Source: Candidatus Bathyarchaeota archaeon A05DMB-4 (GTDB lineage: Archaea; Thermoproteota; Bathyarchaeia; Bathyarchaeales; SOJC01). From it: a DNA stretch of 64,000 bases. The stretch covers positions 1-64,000 of the forward strand of contig JABFQO010000003.1 in the NCBI GenBank assembly GCA_019685575.1, in the 5' to 3' direction. This document shows positions 26,348 through 35,478 of the stretch, piece by piece. Every line of letters starts with the position of its first letter. Position 1 is the stretch's first letter. The translations under genes were made by a program, and so were the position numbers. The notes beneath the pieces were generated by a model that ran no database searches, was not told where the DNA came from, and worked only from the letters and a program-made list of their open reading frames with translations.

Positions 26348-27741
26348 CTTTCCTTCAGAACCTCTTCTAAGGCTGTTGCGAGACGATCAATGTCATGCTT
26401 AGAGTGAACCTCGGTGACGCAGTAAAGCGCCGTGCCGCCTAGTTCAGGGAACTCCTTCGAAACATCTTTGCCACCGTGTACTCCATACAAAAGCAAGTCT
26501 TCATGAACGTGTTGAACGCTTTTTCCTGTATCGTCAAAGTTGACTGTGAACTCTTTAAAGTGTGGCGCATCGAAAATCGGCGTTTTAACGCCTTCAATCT
26601 TGGACAACTTCTTTATCGCGTAATCGGCTTTAATCATGCATGTCTCACCCAGTTCTTTCAAGCCTTGTGGACCGAGTAAAGCCAAATAAACCGCGGATGC
26701 CACGGCGCAGAGGGCTTCGTTAGAGCAGATGTTAGAAGTGGCTTTTTCTCGTCGTATATGCTGTTCACGTGTCTGTAGTGCCATACAGAAACCTCGCTTG
26801 GTTCCGTCTAGCGTGGTTGTTATGCCTATTGTCCGACCGGGCATCTGCCGAATCAACTCCATATCGCCACGACAAGCAAAAATTCCTAGTAATGGTCCGC
26901 CGAAATTCATGGCGATTCCGAGCGGTTGACCTTCGCCGACGACGATGTCTGCGCCGTATTCTCCTGGTGGTTTTATGATACCGAGAGAAACTGGGTCAAC
27001 GCCGACGATGAATAGTGCGCCTTTGTCGTGCGCGATTTGTGCAACTGCCTCTGCTTCGGTTTCTATAAAACCCAAGTAGGAGGGATTTTCCACGTAAACT
27101 GCTGCTGTTTGTGTTGAAATTTTTGTTTTCAGATCTTCGAGGTCTAATTGTCCAGTTGATTTATCATAATTTACGTGTTTTACTTGAACTTCTGCTGGTT
27201 CTACGTAGGTTTGGAGTGTCGCGTTTCTTTCTGGGTGGATAATTTTCGGAACCAGAATTTCTGAACGTTTCGTTATTCGCGCAACCATCCGTGCTGCTTC
27301 GCCTACCGCGGATGCCCAATCATACATGGAACAGTTGGCTACTTCCATGCCTGTCAACTCGCAGATCATGCTCTGGTATTCGAAAAGCGCCTGCAACATG
27401 CCTTGCGAGATTTCGGGTTGATACGGCGTGTAGGCTGTTAGCAGTTCACTTCGTAAGATGATGTTTTCCACAACCGCGGGCACGTAGTGCGGCCAGCAAC
27501 CCGCGCCTAAAAAAGTGGGCATTGTTGCTGAGGTTTTGTTTTTTGCAAGCAGATTTTCTACGTGTCGTTTTACTTCTGCTTCTGAGGAACCCTTGGGTAT
27601 GTTTAGTTTTTGTTTTAAGCGAAACTTTTCCGGTATGTCTCGGTATAGTTCGTCGATGTTTTGTATTCCAAGTTCTTTCATGAGTTCTTTTTTGGTTTCT
27701 TGAGCCGAATTGGGAATGTATGGATGACTGTGCCTTGGCAA
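26344..27741 (-). CDS. gcvPA: glycine dehydrogenase (decarboxylating) subunit 1
   Basis: Partner subunit of GcvPB, 465 residues. Family sequence is clear at FLGAGCWPHYVPAVVENI, TAYTPYQPEISQGMLQALFE and EGQPLGIAMNFGGPLLGIFA. The two genes overlap by 4 bases and form an operon transcribed away from the thioredoxin-like gene. The gap to that gene (27742-27874) shows no recognisable glycine riboswitch. Confidence 0.96.
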   Translation of the reverse strand: MPRHSHPYIPNSAQETKKELMKELGIQNIDELYRDIPEKFRLKQKLNIPKGSSEAEVKRHVENLLAKNKTSATMPTFLGAGCWPHYVPAVVENIILRSELLTAYTPYQPEISQGMLQALFEYQSMICELTGMEVANCSMYDWASAVGEAARMVARITKRSEILVPKIIHPERNATLQTYVEPAEVQVKHVNYDKSTGQLDLEDLKTKISTQTAAVYVENPSYLGFIETEAEAVAQIAHDKGALFIVGVDPVSLGIIKPPGEYGADIVVGEGQPLGIAMNFGGPLLGIFACRGDMELIRQMPGRTIGITTTLDGTKRGFCMALQTREQHIRREKATSNICSNEALCAVASAVYLALLGPQGLKELGETCMIKADYAIKKLSKIEGVKTPIFDAPHFKEFTVNFDDTGKSVQHVHEDLLLYGVHGGKDVSKEFPELGGTALYCVTEVHSKHDIDRLATALEEVLKER

Positions 27742-27840
27742 GGTGTTTCACCGATAGAAATAGGAGTAAGAGAGCATCTGTTCTTTAAAGGTTTATCAAA
27801 TACACAAATTTTTTCTAACACTCACTATGAAAAGACAGAG

Positions 27841-27850
27841 TTTTTAAATA
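27841..27850 (+). promoter_or_regulatory. TATA box of the thioredoxin-like gene
   Basis: TTTTTAAATA about 25-34 bases upstream of the ATG at 27875 implies a leaderless or nearly leaderless transcript. Confidence 0.5.
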
Positions 27851-27874
27851 TTCGATTTAACTTGCTAACATACC

Positions 27875-28306
27875 ATGGCAATTAACATTTTGGAATTCGT
27901 TGACCTTGAAAAGAGGATTCAAAAAACAGAGGATTCTTATCGAGACGTTTTAGCCCCAGACTTAGGCAAAGCGTATGTTATCGCCATCACCCGCGACGGA
28001 TGCCCCAGCTGTGAGAAACAAAAACCACTGTTCGAGTCGTTAGCGGCGAGAATGAAGAAAAAACATGGCGATAAAGTGGTTTTCACACGGGTGCACATCC
28101 AGCACTCTCAAAACTATACAACAGAATCCACGCGCAGTAAGGATGTGTTTCATCATTACTTTTATCCCACTAACTTGATACTTATACGTACCCGAGACCG
28201 AGGCGCGTTCGAGTACTACCGCAATACAGCCCCCGAAATGAGTGAATTAGAAAAGAATCTCGAATCAGCGATTGAAACTGCAGTTATGCTTGAAAAAGAA
28301 AGTTGA
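27875..28306 (+). CDS. thioredoxin-like protein with a CPSC active site
   Basis: 143 residues. The thioredoxin fold active site is RDGCPSCEKQKP near residue 45, with a following helix. The cis-proline of thioredoxins appears as YPTNLILI. No signal peptide. Likely a thiol-disulfide oxidoreductase in the cytosol, with FTR or a similar reductase as electron source (inference). Confidence 0.8.
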   Translation: MAINILEFVDLEKRIQKTEDSYRDVLAPDLGKAYVIAITRDGCPSCEKQKPLFESLAARMKKKHGDKVVFTRVHIQHSQNYTTESTRSKDVFHHYFYPTNLILIRTRDRGAFEYYRNTAPEMSELEKNLESAIETAVMLEKES

Positions 28307-28334
28307 TTTGGATTATGCATGTTTAGTTTTTGGT

Positions 28335-29681
28335 TCATGCCTCTGAGTTGAATAGTCTCGCAGTTTTCTGTGTCCATTCCTCAAAATCCCCAGGCGAATC
28401 GGGATAGCGTCCATACCATTCTCTTGCTTTCTTTATCAAAGCAACCGTGCTGCGAAGTTTTCTGAGAAAGCTGACTTTTCGTATCCCACGGAATACTCGA
28501 ACGGATTTTTCTGTGATGGTAAGTTTGACTTCTTTTCCTAGGCTGGTTTGGAGAAGGTCGTCTTCGGTGATCAGCCTAAGTCTCATGCTGTAGTTTAATT
28601 CATCATCGTCGGTCTCTTGAAGAAAAGCACGGAAAACATCCAGTCCCGCTTGTTTCAGTCCATAGGATTCCATGTATTTCACGTTGTACCCCCAAAGACC
28701 ATCACAACCGACGTCGTCTTTCTCCAACGCTTCAATAACAGTTCTACCAGCAAGCGTACCCCCCATCATCGACGGCCCGATGCCTCCGCCATGGATAGGG
28801 TTCACTTGGCATGCAGCGTCGCCAACTATGATGATACCGTTGCCGACCATGTTGTCCAAAGGTCTTCGGGTAGGTACATACCAAGCGCCGCCCTCAATCA
28901 ATGACGAATCCTTGAAAATAGGCTTGGACAGAACGTGCCGGTACAACGTTTCTCTTGGGTTGGGAAATTTATTTATCATCGCAACGCCCAAGCCGACGTT
29001 AACTTTCGAGTCGCCCTTTGGAAATATCCAGTAGTAGCCGCCGGGACAATGCTTTTGTGAGAGATAAATGTGGCACATTTCCGGGTCTTCAATGGGATCT
29101 TTCAGCTCACGGATTTCCCGGTAGCAAGCCTCCACGTCTTGGTTTTCCACTTCTGTGGGCACGCCCATTTCTGGTGGAAGTTTTTTTCGGATAATGGCTG
29201 GGAACCCGCTGGCTTCAATCGTGATTTTTGCATAAAATTTTGCGGTGGTTTCGGTTTTCTGGTTTTTGGCGGTTATGCCTTTCACGTAGCCTTTTTCGAT
29301 TATTGGTTCGAGGGCTTGTGTTTGGTCTTTTAATTGTGTGCCGGCGTCTAGTGCTTCCTTGAGCAGTCTTTGTCCGAATGCGTGACGATTCAGAAGAAAG
29401 CCCTTTAGCCCTTCACCTTTTACGTCGAAAATAGACTGCAAATCAGGCGAATATATCCGCACACCCGCCATGACTCGCTCCAACTCATCGCCCTTCGGAT
29501 AAGTTAAACCTAACTTGTCAAAGTGATGTTGCCCAACCGCGTCTCCACAGATTTTTCTGCCAATGTCTTGTTTTTGTTTGCGGTCAATCAAAAGTACGTC
29601 AAGTCCTGCCTTTGCAACAGTTTTTGCCGCCAAACAGCCCGCAGTCCCCGCGCCTACGATGACAACGTCGTATTTTTCCAA
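28335..29681 (-). CDS. geranylgeranyl reductase family protein
   Basis: FAD enzyme that saturates isoprenoid chains; in archaea this family reduces digeranylgeranyl lipids of the membrane. N-terminal FAD motif YDVVIVGAGTAGCLAAKTVA, second contact IIVGDAACQVNPIHGGGIGP, and the PxxYxWxFP-like CPGGYYWIFPKG. The open frame begins at 29741, but TTG 29681 with AGGAG about 10 bases upstream gives the standard start just before the FAD motif (448 residues). Confidence 0.88.
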   Translation of the reverse strand: MEKYDVVIVGAGTAGCLAAKTVAKAGLDVLLIDRKQKQDIGRKICGDAVGQHHFDKLGLTYPKGDELERVMAGVRIYSPDLQSIFDVKGEGLKGFLLNRHAFGQRLLKEALDAGTQLKDQTQALEPIIEKGYVKGITAKNQKTETTAKFYAKITIEASGFPAIIRKKLPPEMGVPTEVENQDVEACYREIRELKDPIEDPEMCHIYLSQKHCPGGYYWIFPKGDSKVNVGLGVAMINKFPNPRETLYRHVLSKPIFKDSSLIEGGAWYVPTRRPLDNMVGNGIIIVGDAACQVNPIHGGGIGPSMMGGTLAGRTVIEALEKDDVGCDGLWGYNVKYMESYGLKQAGLDVFRAFLQETDDDELNYSMRLRLITEDDLLQTSLGKEVKLTITEKSVRVFRGIRKVSFLRKLRSTVALIKKAREWYGRYPDSPGDFEEWTQKTARLFNSEA

Positions 29682-29783
29682 TGAAGGAACACTCCTACGC
29701 GTAAATATTTGCTTATGTGCAGTAGTTACCTTGATAAACATTTTCCAAAAAAATCACAATGTCCTCAAAAGATTTCCATAAGG

Positions 29784-29857
29784 GGCCGGAGCCGGGATTT
29801 GAACCCGGGCGCTAGGCTCCACAGGCCTATAGGCTACCAGGCTACCTCACCCCGGCC
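29784..29857 (-). tRNA. tRNA-His (GTG)
   Basis: Full cloverleaf on the minus strand. Acceptor stem GCCGGGG/CTCCGGC with one G-T pair, anticodon stem TAGGC/GCCTA with loop CTGTGGA (anticodon GTG), T arm CCGGG-TTCAAAT-CCCGG. An extra G at position -1 opposite C73 is the identity mark of tRNA-His and is encoded. CCA is not encoded. No intron. Confidence 0.96.
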
Positions 29858-29899
29858 ACTATTTTGGTGATTTCGGTTATTTTTTTATGGTTGTCTTGC

Positions 29900-30508
29900 T
29901 CATTTACGTTTCTGCAGTGGCATCTTTGTTTTTTGGGTTTTCGGGTCTTTTTTGCGGTTGACGGTTTTTCTTACGGTTTTCTTTACTAACTCTACTAGTG
30001 ATTCGCCGTTGGTTGAAATGTTGACGAGGGGTAGGTTAAATATTTGGGATTTTGACGTTAGGGTGGCAAGTACGCCTGTTGCTGCTAAGATTGGGGGGAC
30101 AGTTCCGCGGAGTGTCTTCTTAAGGTCGTCTTCGTTTTTGGCGGTTATGATTTTCTGAATGTCCTTTCTCTTCGCAGTCGTCGAGTGGAAGCCTTCTAAA
30201 AAGACAACGTCCAAGTTTTCCTTGTTTATGAGGTTAAGGATTTCGGGTAAATGAAAACTTTCGTCGGGTTGTGTGCTTTTCTTTATGATGGCTATTTCTC
30301 GGCTTGTTGCGGCGACGATGATTTTTGCTCCGGCTTGGGCGAACCTGAACGTGTCTTTTCTAGGCGTGTCGATGGAAAAGGCCGGGTCGTGGATGTGTTT
30401 TATTGCGCCTACTTTGAATCCTTCTTTGGCTAATTGTCGGGTCAGGTATTCAATCGTAGTTGTCTTGCCTGACTCTTTGCTGCCGACAACTGCGAAGATC
30501 ACGGTCAA
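29900..30508 (-). CDS. mobB: molybdopterin-guanine dinucleotide biosynthesis protein MobB
   Basis: 202-residue P-loop GTPase that assists cofactor nucleotide attachment in Mo/W enzymes. Walker A VVGSKESGKTTTIEYLTRQL, then VGAIKHIHDPAFSIDTPRKDT and FLEGFHS, all typical of MobB. The tail is basic. No other Mo-cofactor gene is in the window. Confidence 0.9.
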   Translation of the reverse strand: MTVIFAVVGSKESGKTTTIEYLTRQLAKEGFKVGAIKHIHDPAFSIDTPRKDTFRFAQAGAKIIVAATSREIAIIKKSTQPDESFHLPEILNLINKENLDVVFLEGFHSTTAKRKDIQKIITAKNEDDLKKTLRGTVPPILAATGVLATLTSKSQIFNLPLVNISTNGESLVELVKKTVRKTVNRKKDPKTQKTKMPLQKRK

Positions 30509-30816
30509 CTGGTTTTACCCTCTGGTTTTCGAACAGCAACGTTTATTTTTCGTTTAGTGATACATTGACTTTTATCTTCCTCTTAATAACTACTCCTCAA
30601 TTTGACGCGGTAACACGTGTCTTCAGAGGTTGAAAACATACCTTTTTCGTGTTGGTTTGCTTGTTCTTTGTCACCGTCTCGTAGCGCGCGGTGGTTACAC
30701 TGTCTTTACATGGATTTTTGTGGTTAATTGTATTATGATGACGTGTCTGAAAAATGACATGTTGTCTGTTCATACAACTAAAGAACTGTAGAACAAAAAG
30801 GCAGGTGGAGAAAAAA
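30509..30816. other. intergenic region, nothing clear
   Basis: A gap of about 308 bases between divergent genes mobB and the small membrane protein. It is A+T rich with no RNA gene or convincing repeat. ATGACGTGTCTG near 30738 only partly resembles the palindrome at 23850. Confidence 0.5.
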
Positions 30817-31167
30817 ATGTTAGAACTGCTGGTTTGGGCTTTCTGGTCGGTTTTCGGAGCCTACAGCATCTGGTACTTTTCACAAGCAGAAACACTTCAA
30901 CCAGTAAGCATTTACGACCTGACATTAACGTGGGAACTGCACAAATTGCAAACTGGCTGCAACGCCTCACGGCTCAATTGTCTTTTTGCGAAGAACGGTG
31001 AAATTGTGGGTTTTGATTGTGAATGCGGCTATAGGTTTTTGCAGAAACGAATACTCACTCAAAAAGCAAACGAGTATGCTTCAAGAAGCATTTTTGCAGA
31101 CGTGTTGCGTGCGAGAAGTTCTTCGCAAGAACTTGGTATTCACTATTCATGCATCAAGGAAATCTAG
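30817..31167 (+). CDS. hypothetical small membrane-anchored protein
   Basis: 116 residues from ATG 30817, chosen because GGTGGAG lies just upstream; the open frame extends to 30754. One N-terminal membrane segment (LLVWAFWSVFGAYSIWYF) is followed by a soluble part with a Cys group (VGFDCECGYRF). No family recognised. Its 3' end overlaps the convergent TrmB gene by 14 bases. Confidence 0.5.
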   Translation: MLELLVWAFWSVFGAYSIWYFSQAETLQPVSIYDLTLTWELHKLQTGCNASRLNCLFAKNGEIVGFDCECGYRFLQKRILTQKANEYASRSIFADVLRARSSSQELGIHYSCIKEI

Positions 31168-31963
31168 GCAGTAGGAGAGAAAACAAACTGCATACAAGCG
31201 AGTTATAACAGACTACAGCCACGCTTTTCTCAGCCAAGCCACTATTGGCAGGGTAAAGTTTTGCCAAAAGAAAGAATTGCTCATCAATGCACATGTAAAA
31301 TAAAGGTGGTTTGACTTTCATGTTTTTGACTTTACATACATACTTAAGTTCTTTTGTCAATCGAGCATTAGATGTGTTGACCGGAGTCCCTATCATGACG
31401 TTCACGCCGTTGTCGACGAGTTTGTCAATAAGTTTGCTAAAAGATTTGTAGAAAAAGACGAACCCTTCATCCCAAGCCACGACAACGACGGTTTTCTTGG
31501 CTCGAGAAACCAATTCTTCCGCTTTTTTTAAAATCTCAGCGTGCCCTTGAACAACCCATGCTTCTTCTTTTTCTGGCTTACGGGTTGATTGTGTTTTCTT
31601 GTATATTTCCTCCAGCAAAGACACAAGACTGTCCGATTCGAGCATAGAAATTATTTCGGCAGAGGTTTTTTCTCTGAAACGATGCAAGTATGGTTTGAAG
31701 GATTTTGCAGGTGAATTCGGCATGAATTTTCTGGGATGTTCGGGAAGCTCAGAGACCAAGCCCCTTTCGACGAGTTTCTTTAAAGTGGCGAAAATTTTGG
31801 TTCTCGGCACTTGACATTTTATGCTTAATTTTCTTGCTTCTGCAGGGCCTTCTGAAACGAGCGACACGTAGACTCTGGCTTCGTAATCTGATAGTTCAAG
31901 ATAACGCGAAACCTTCTGAGATAGTTCATCTTCGACGCGTTTTGGATTTTCTGGAAACGGCAT
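31154..31963 (-). CDS. TrmB-family transcriptional regulator
   Basis: 269 residues. The N-terminal winged helix (LELSDYEARVYVSLVSEGPA, then VPRTKIFATLKKLVERGLV) is typical of TrmB, an archaeal sugar-responsive repressor family. The C-terminal region from about residue 135 (EEAWVVQGHAEILKKAEEL) is the phospholipase D-like sensor part. The effector is unknown. Candidate targets are the neighbouring small protein or the surface protein at 32 kb. Confidence 0.85.
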   Translation of the reverse strand: MPFPENPKRVEDELSQKVSRYLELSDYEARVYVSLVSEGPAEARKLSIKCQVPRTKIFATLKKLVERGLVSELPEHPRKFMPNSPAKSFKPYLHRFREKTSAEIISMLESDSLVSLLEEIYKKTQSTRKPEKEEAWVVQGHAEILKKAEELVSRAKKTVVVVAWDEGFVFFYKSFSKLIDKLVDNGVNVMIGTPVNTSNARLTKELKYVCKVKNMKVKPPLFYMCIDEQFFLLAKLYPANSGLAEKSVAVVCYNSLVCSLFSLLLPRFP

Positions 31964-32138
31964 CCTATCACCTTTGTTGTAGACTCGAATCGAATGATAA
32001 AATCTGCGAAGTATAATGGTTATGAAAATGGGATACTAATCACAAAGATTGGAGATTCAGATTCAGAATTCAAATAAAAAAACTTATAGTTTAACAAACA
32101 TAGCTGTTTTCAAGCGAGTTTCGTCTTCTGGGTGGTTA

Positions 32139-32152
32139 AAAAGTTATATACT
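32139..32152 (+). promoter_or_regulatory. TATA box of the surface protein gene
   Basis: AAAAGTTATATACT lies about 40 bases upstream of the ATG at 32192 and is one of the strongest TATA elements in the window. It supports the downstream start instead of the longer open frame from 32132. Confidence 0.55.
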
Positions 32153-32191
32153 AAATGCCATAAAATCATACGATTTGTAAAGGGAACAAAA

Positions 32192-33091
32192 ATGAAAAAG
32201 CCAATTTTAGCTGTGATAGCTTTACTCTTAGTAGCGGCAATGGTGATACCAGCGCACGCTGAAATAACAGGTTACACGTGGCTCGGAGCAAAGTACACAT
32301 ATGATGATTACTACAACCAATGGATCTATGGCTATAAAGAAGGAACCACAGCGGTCCTTGCGGTTTGGGTGCGCAACAATTACACTGGACCCAACGCACG
32401 CCAGATCAATGTGACGAAAGTTTATGTGAGCTTCGATTGGGGAGAAAAATACGAAGCAGCCCAAATAAGCTCCACAAACCCATTTGGAGTAATAATCCAA
32501 GCTGGCACCCAACGCGTTCTCTATGTAAACTTCACCGTCCCATCAATCGCGGTCGCCTCCAACATGTACACCCACGCATACACTATCTACAGTGACTACA
32601 AAGTCAAGAACGCAACAGGTACGAATTGGTTCTCACGTACCTACGAATCTGCAATCTACCAAGATTTTGTCGTCTATTCCGAAGACCAAGCAACCGCCGT
32701 GGACCTAGCAAGAATCATTGACGACTACCCAATGCCTTCCTACTGGCGAAGCACTCGCGCCGAAATACTTTCAAACAAGGCTGAAAACGAGACCGCAAGC
32801 GCTAGGGCGTACTACCAAGCTGGAGACTTTACTCATGCAAAACAACGTTTCGCGACGGCTTTAGACTATCTTAATCAAGCATGGGACGCAGAAGAAGCAT
32901 ACCTCACAGTGTGGGAGGAACTGGACATGGAAGAAACACGTGCTCACATTAGATACTTTGACGCCATGAGCAGCTTCCTCAACGGACTCTCAACCATGTG
33001 GGTGCTTCTCGGCATCGGCTGGGTACTCTTAGGCATCGGCTACATCATAAAGTACTTGCGGGCAAAACGACCAGAAGCCGCTGCAGCGTAA
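32192..33091 (+). CDS. secreted protein with C-terminal membrane anchor
   Basis: 299 residues from ATG 32192. A signal peptide (KKPILAVIALLLVAAMVIPA, cleaved after AHA) leads to an extracellular beta-rich domain with several N-glycosylation sequons (NYT, NVT, NFT, NAT). A helical domain (about 190-260) precedes a C-terminal membrane segment (VLLGIGWVLLGIGYIIKYL) and a basic tail. Cell-surface location is likely; role unknown. It converges on trmI with a 1-base gap. Confidence 0.8.
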   Translation: MKKPILAVIALLLVAAMVIPAHAEITGYTWLGAKYTYDDYYNQWIYGYKEGTTAVLAVWVRNNYTGPNARQINVTKVYVSFDWGEKYEAAQISSTNPFGVIIQAGTQRVLYVNFTVPSIAVASNMYTHAYTIYSDYKVKNATGTNWFSRTYESAIYQDFVVYSEDQATAVDLARIIDDYPMPSYWRSTRAEILSNKAENETASARAYYQAGDFTHAKQRFATALDYLNQAWDAEEAYLTVWEELDMEETRAHIRYFDAMSSFLNGLSTMWVLLGIGWVLLGIGYIIKYLRAKRPEAAAA

Positions 33092-33092
33092 A

Positions 33093-33890
33093 CTACCCTT
33101 TTCTTTTTTCTATTTTTTCTGTGCTTTTTCTTGCGTAAGTAATGTAACCCGTGTGGGCGGTCATCAAGGTTTCTGGCCGCGTTTTTCCTCTTTCCACTTG
33201 CATTCCCCGTAGGAGGCATTCGACGGTTTCGACGCCTATGAATTTGTTCTCTCTCAGGGCTTCGACGGTTTTGACAACTTGATCTATAGTCGGGCTGAAC
33301 GAGACAATCGTGCCGCTTCCTTTTAACGCGCGGTATGCGTGTGGCACGACGAGCCAAGGCGTTGCTAAGTCAAGAATTACAGCGTCGGCGTTTTTTTCGT
33401 CTATTTCTTGGGTTACGTCTTTATTTTTGATTTTCACAAACTTTTCCAAGCCTGCACGTTCAAGGTTTTTCTGGGCTGTTTGGATGAATTCTGGTCTGAT
33501 TTCGTAACTGTAGACCTTTCCCGTGGGTTTTATGTAGTGTGCAATTGCGGTGGTTAAAGCGCCCGTGCCTGTTCCCGCTTCGACTACTTTGCTGCCGGGT
33601 CCGATGCCGCTGAACATTATTATGAGGGCTATGTCTTTTGGATACATGATTTGGGTTTGGCGTTGGGTTTTGAAGATGTAGTCTCTGAGGGTGGGGTCTA
33701 GTGCGTAAAATTCTACGCCAGTGTTGCTTGCTATTGGTGTGCCGTATTCTTTGTCGATTAGGCTGTCGAGTTGCACAAAGCCCTTGTGAGTATGAAGACT
33801 CTTGCCCCTCTCTACTTTAACTAGATACGTGCGTCTTGGGGTAAGGTACAGCAGAACCTCGCTGCCTTCGGTTATTCTTTCTTTCTTCAA
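33093..33890 (-). CDS. trmI: tRNA (adenine-N1)-methyltransferase TrmI
   Basis: 265 residues. N-terminal beta domain (VLLYLTPRRTYLVKVERG), then SAM fold: IGPGSKVVEAGTGTGALTTA (motif I), YSYEIRPEFIQTAQKNLERA (motif II) and ADAVILDLATPW (motif IV). Archaeal TrmI methylates A57 and A58 in the tRNA T loop, complementing aTrm56, which is also in this window. Confidence 0.93.
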   Translation of the reverse strand: MKKERITEGSEVLLYLTPRRTYLVKVERGKSLHTHKGFVQLDSLIDKEYGTPIASNTGVEFYALDPTLRDYIFKTQRQTQIMYPKDIALIIMFSGIGPGSKVVEAGTGTGALTTAIAHYIKPTGKVYSYEIRPEFIQTAQKNLERAGLEKFVKIKNKDVTQEIDEKNADAVILDLATPWLVVPHAYRALKGSGTIVSFSPTIDQVVKTVEALRENKFIGVETVECLLRGMQVERGKTRPETLMTAHTGYITYARKSTEKIEKRKG

Positions 33891-33900
33891 CCTTGGCTCA

Positions 33901-35379
33901 CTATGGCGTGTATTTGAACGGATGCTTGGCTCGGTCTTTGTTTTCTATTATCTCGTCAGCTGTTGGGCGGCCTTCGATGGCTCGGCGGATGGCGTGGCGC
34001 ATGGCTTTATAGTTGTTGATGTAAACCCGTTGTCGGTCGACGGCGGATGGGTGCACGAACACGTTGGCGATTATGATGAGATCGTCTGCGGCGGCTTTCG
34101 GAATTGTGCCGTCGGCGAGGCTGTCGGCTACGGCTTTGGCTACTGCGGTTTGTGCTGGTCCGTACACCATGCTGGCTTGTCGCATGTTGCGGATGGTAAC
34201 GGTGGGGACGATGAGGGTTTCGGGCTTGACTTTTAGGTTGGGTTCAAGTATGGCTTCGAGGGGTTCGTGTCCTTGTGTAGGTGTGGCGCGGGCTTTCGCG
34301 TAGGCTTCGGCGAGTGGGCCGTTTTTTGTGCCTATCATCAAACCAATATGCGCGACTTCTGAACCCCCTCCCGCCAGTGCTTCGCCGATTTTCAGTTTGA
34401 AGTCACGGATGATTTCGGGCGTGACGTCAATGGCTCGGAACTGTTCGGTTATGGCTTTCTTTTCGATTTCGAACTTGACGGGCTTGGGCTGGATTTTGCC
34501 GATTTTCTCCAAGTCTAAGCGTAGTTCTTCGCGTTCTTCATAAGTGAGTTCGCCACCGACGCTGAGGGGAAGCCTAACGGGACCGACTTTGAAGCCCATC
34601 ATGTTCAAGGCTTCTTTTGTGCCGACGGGTCCGCTTTTGGCTGTGATGCGGGCGATTTTTTGTATTTTGTACTGTATTTCTCGGGCTTGTTGGAGTTCGT
34701 TTTTTTGGATGTGGTTGTAGATTTTCACCCATAAATCTGGGATGAAGTTGGCGCTGGCTAGAATTGCGCCTGATGCGCCTGCTGCTAGGGCTGCGGTTAC
34801 TACTTCATCATGTCCGCATAAGACGTTGATTTTGTCCCTGACTTTTTCGAGCACGGCGAGTATGAAGCTGAGTTGTCCGCTGCTGTCCTTAACGCCTACT
34901 ATGTTGGGGATTTGTGCCAAGTCTTCGACCATCTGCCACGGAAGGGCTAAGCCTGTGCATTGGGGAATGTTGTAGAGGATTATGGGCAAGTCCACTTTAG
35001 ACGCGATGGTGTCGTAATGTTCATAGATGCCGCGGTCGGTGGGCTTCAAATAATAAGGCGTGACAATAAGTGCCGCGTCAGCACCTGCATTCTTGGCGTA
35101 TTGCGTCATTTCTAACGCTTCTGCCGTGTTGGATGCACCCGTGCCCGCGACCACTTTGACCTTATGGTTGGCTTCGTCGACTACGATGTCTATTACGCGT
35201 TTTCTTTCTTCAATTGTCATGTTGACGAATTCGCCCGTGGTGCCGCAGGGAACGAGCCCGCTGACGCCTTGGTCGATACAATGATTAACCAGCATGCGAA
35301 GTTGCGGTTCGTCCACTTCTTTGCCGTCCTCAGTAAAAGGTGTAACAAGGGCGGGCATAATACCCGTGGGTTTAAACAT
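33901..35379 (-). CDS. DapA-family aldolase fused to formaldehyde-activating enzyme (Fae)
   Basis: 492 residues from ATG 35379 (AGAGGT ribosome-binding site ahead; the frame opens at 35400). Numbered from 35400: residues 8-305 are a class I aldolase of the DapA/NAL superfamily, with GTTGE 53-57, Tyr143 and Schiff-base Lys171 (VGVKDSSG). At YNIPQCTG the arginine of dihydrodipicolinate synthase (YNxPxRTG) is missing, so lysine synthesis is unlikely. Residues 336-485 are a complete Fae domain: GEALAGGGSEVAHIGLMIG with catalytic His351, VTIRNMRQASMVYGPAQ, ADDLIIIANVFVHPSA. Fae condenses formaldehyde with tetrahydromethanopterin. Fusion suggests that formaldehyde released by a retro-aldol reaction is captured at once (inference). 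Confidence 0.9.
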   Translation of the reverse strand: MFKPTGIMPALVTPFTEDGKEVDEPQLRMLVNHCIDQGVSGLVPCGTTGEFVNMTIEERKRVIDIVVDEANHKVKVVAGTGASNTAEALEMTQYAKNAGADAALIVTPYYLKPTDRGIYEHYDTIASKVDLPIILYNIPQCTGLALPWQMVEDLAQIPNIVGVKDSSGQLSFILAVLEKVRDKINVLCGHDEVVTAALAAGASGAILASANFIPDLWVKIYNHIQKNELQQAREIQYKIQKIARITAKSGPVGTKEALNMMGFKVGPVRLPLSVGGELTYEEREELRLDLEKIGKIQPKPVKFEIEKKAITEQFRAIDVTPEIIRDFKLKIGEALAGGGSEVAHIGLMIGTKNGPLAEAYAKARATPTQGHEPLEAILEPNLKVKPETLIVPTVTIRNMRQASMVYGPAQTAVAKAVADSLADGTIPKAAADDLIIIANVFVHPSAVDRQRVYINNYKAMRHAIRRAIEGRPTADEIIENKDRAKHPFKYTP

Positions 35380-35381
35380 GT

Positions 35382-35411
35382 TATGATTACCTCTGTGCAT
35401 ACAGAATCATA
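35382..35411. promoter_or_regulatory. palindrome at the predicted start site of the aldolase-Fae gene
   Basis: TATGATT (35382-35388) and AATCATA (35405-35411) enclose CTGT-GCAT-ACAG (35393-35404). It lies between the TATA-like TTTTAAAT (about 35421-35428, minus strand) and the ATG at 35379. It could be an operator, or a 5' hairpin that hides the ribosome-binding site. Confidence 0.4.
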
Positions 35412-35478
35412 AAAACGACAATTTAAAACCTATTATGGCGGGTCATAGAACTGTGATGTTTGATGGGAAAAGTCTTAT

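Noticed and set aside
30733-30760. Third copy of the 14-bp operator
   Set aside because: ATGACGTGTCTG matches only the left arm; too weak.
33901-35379. Simple annotation as dihydrodipicolinate synthase (dapA)
   Set aside because: The substrate-binding Arg of YNxPxRTG is replaced (YNIPQCTG) and a Fae domain follows.
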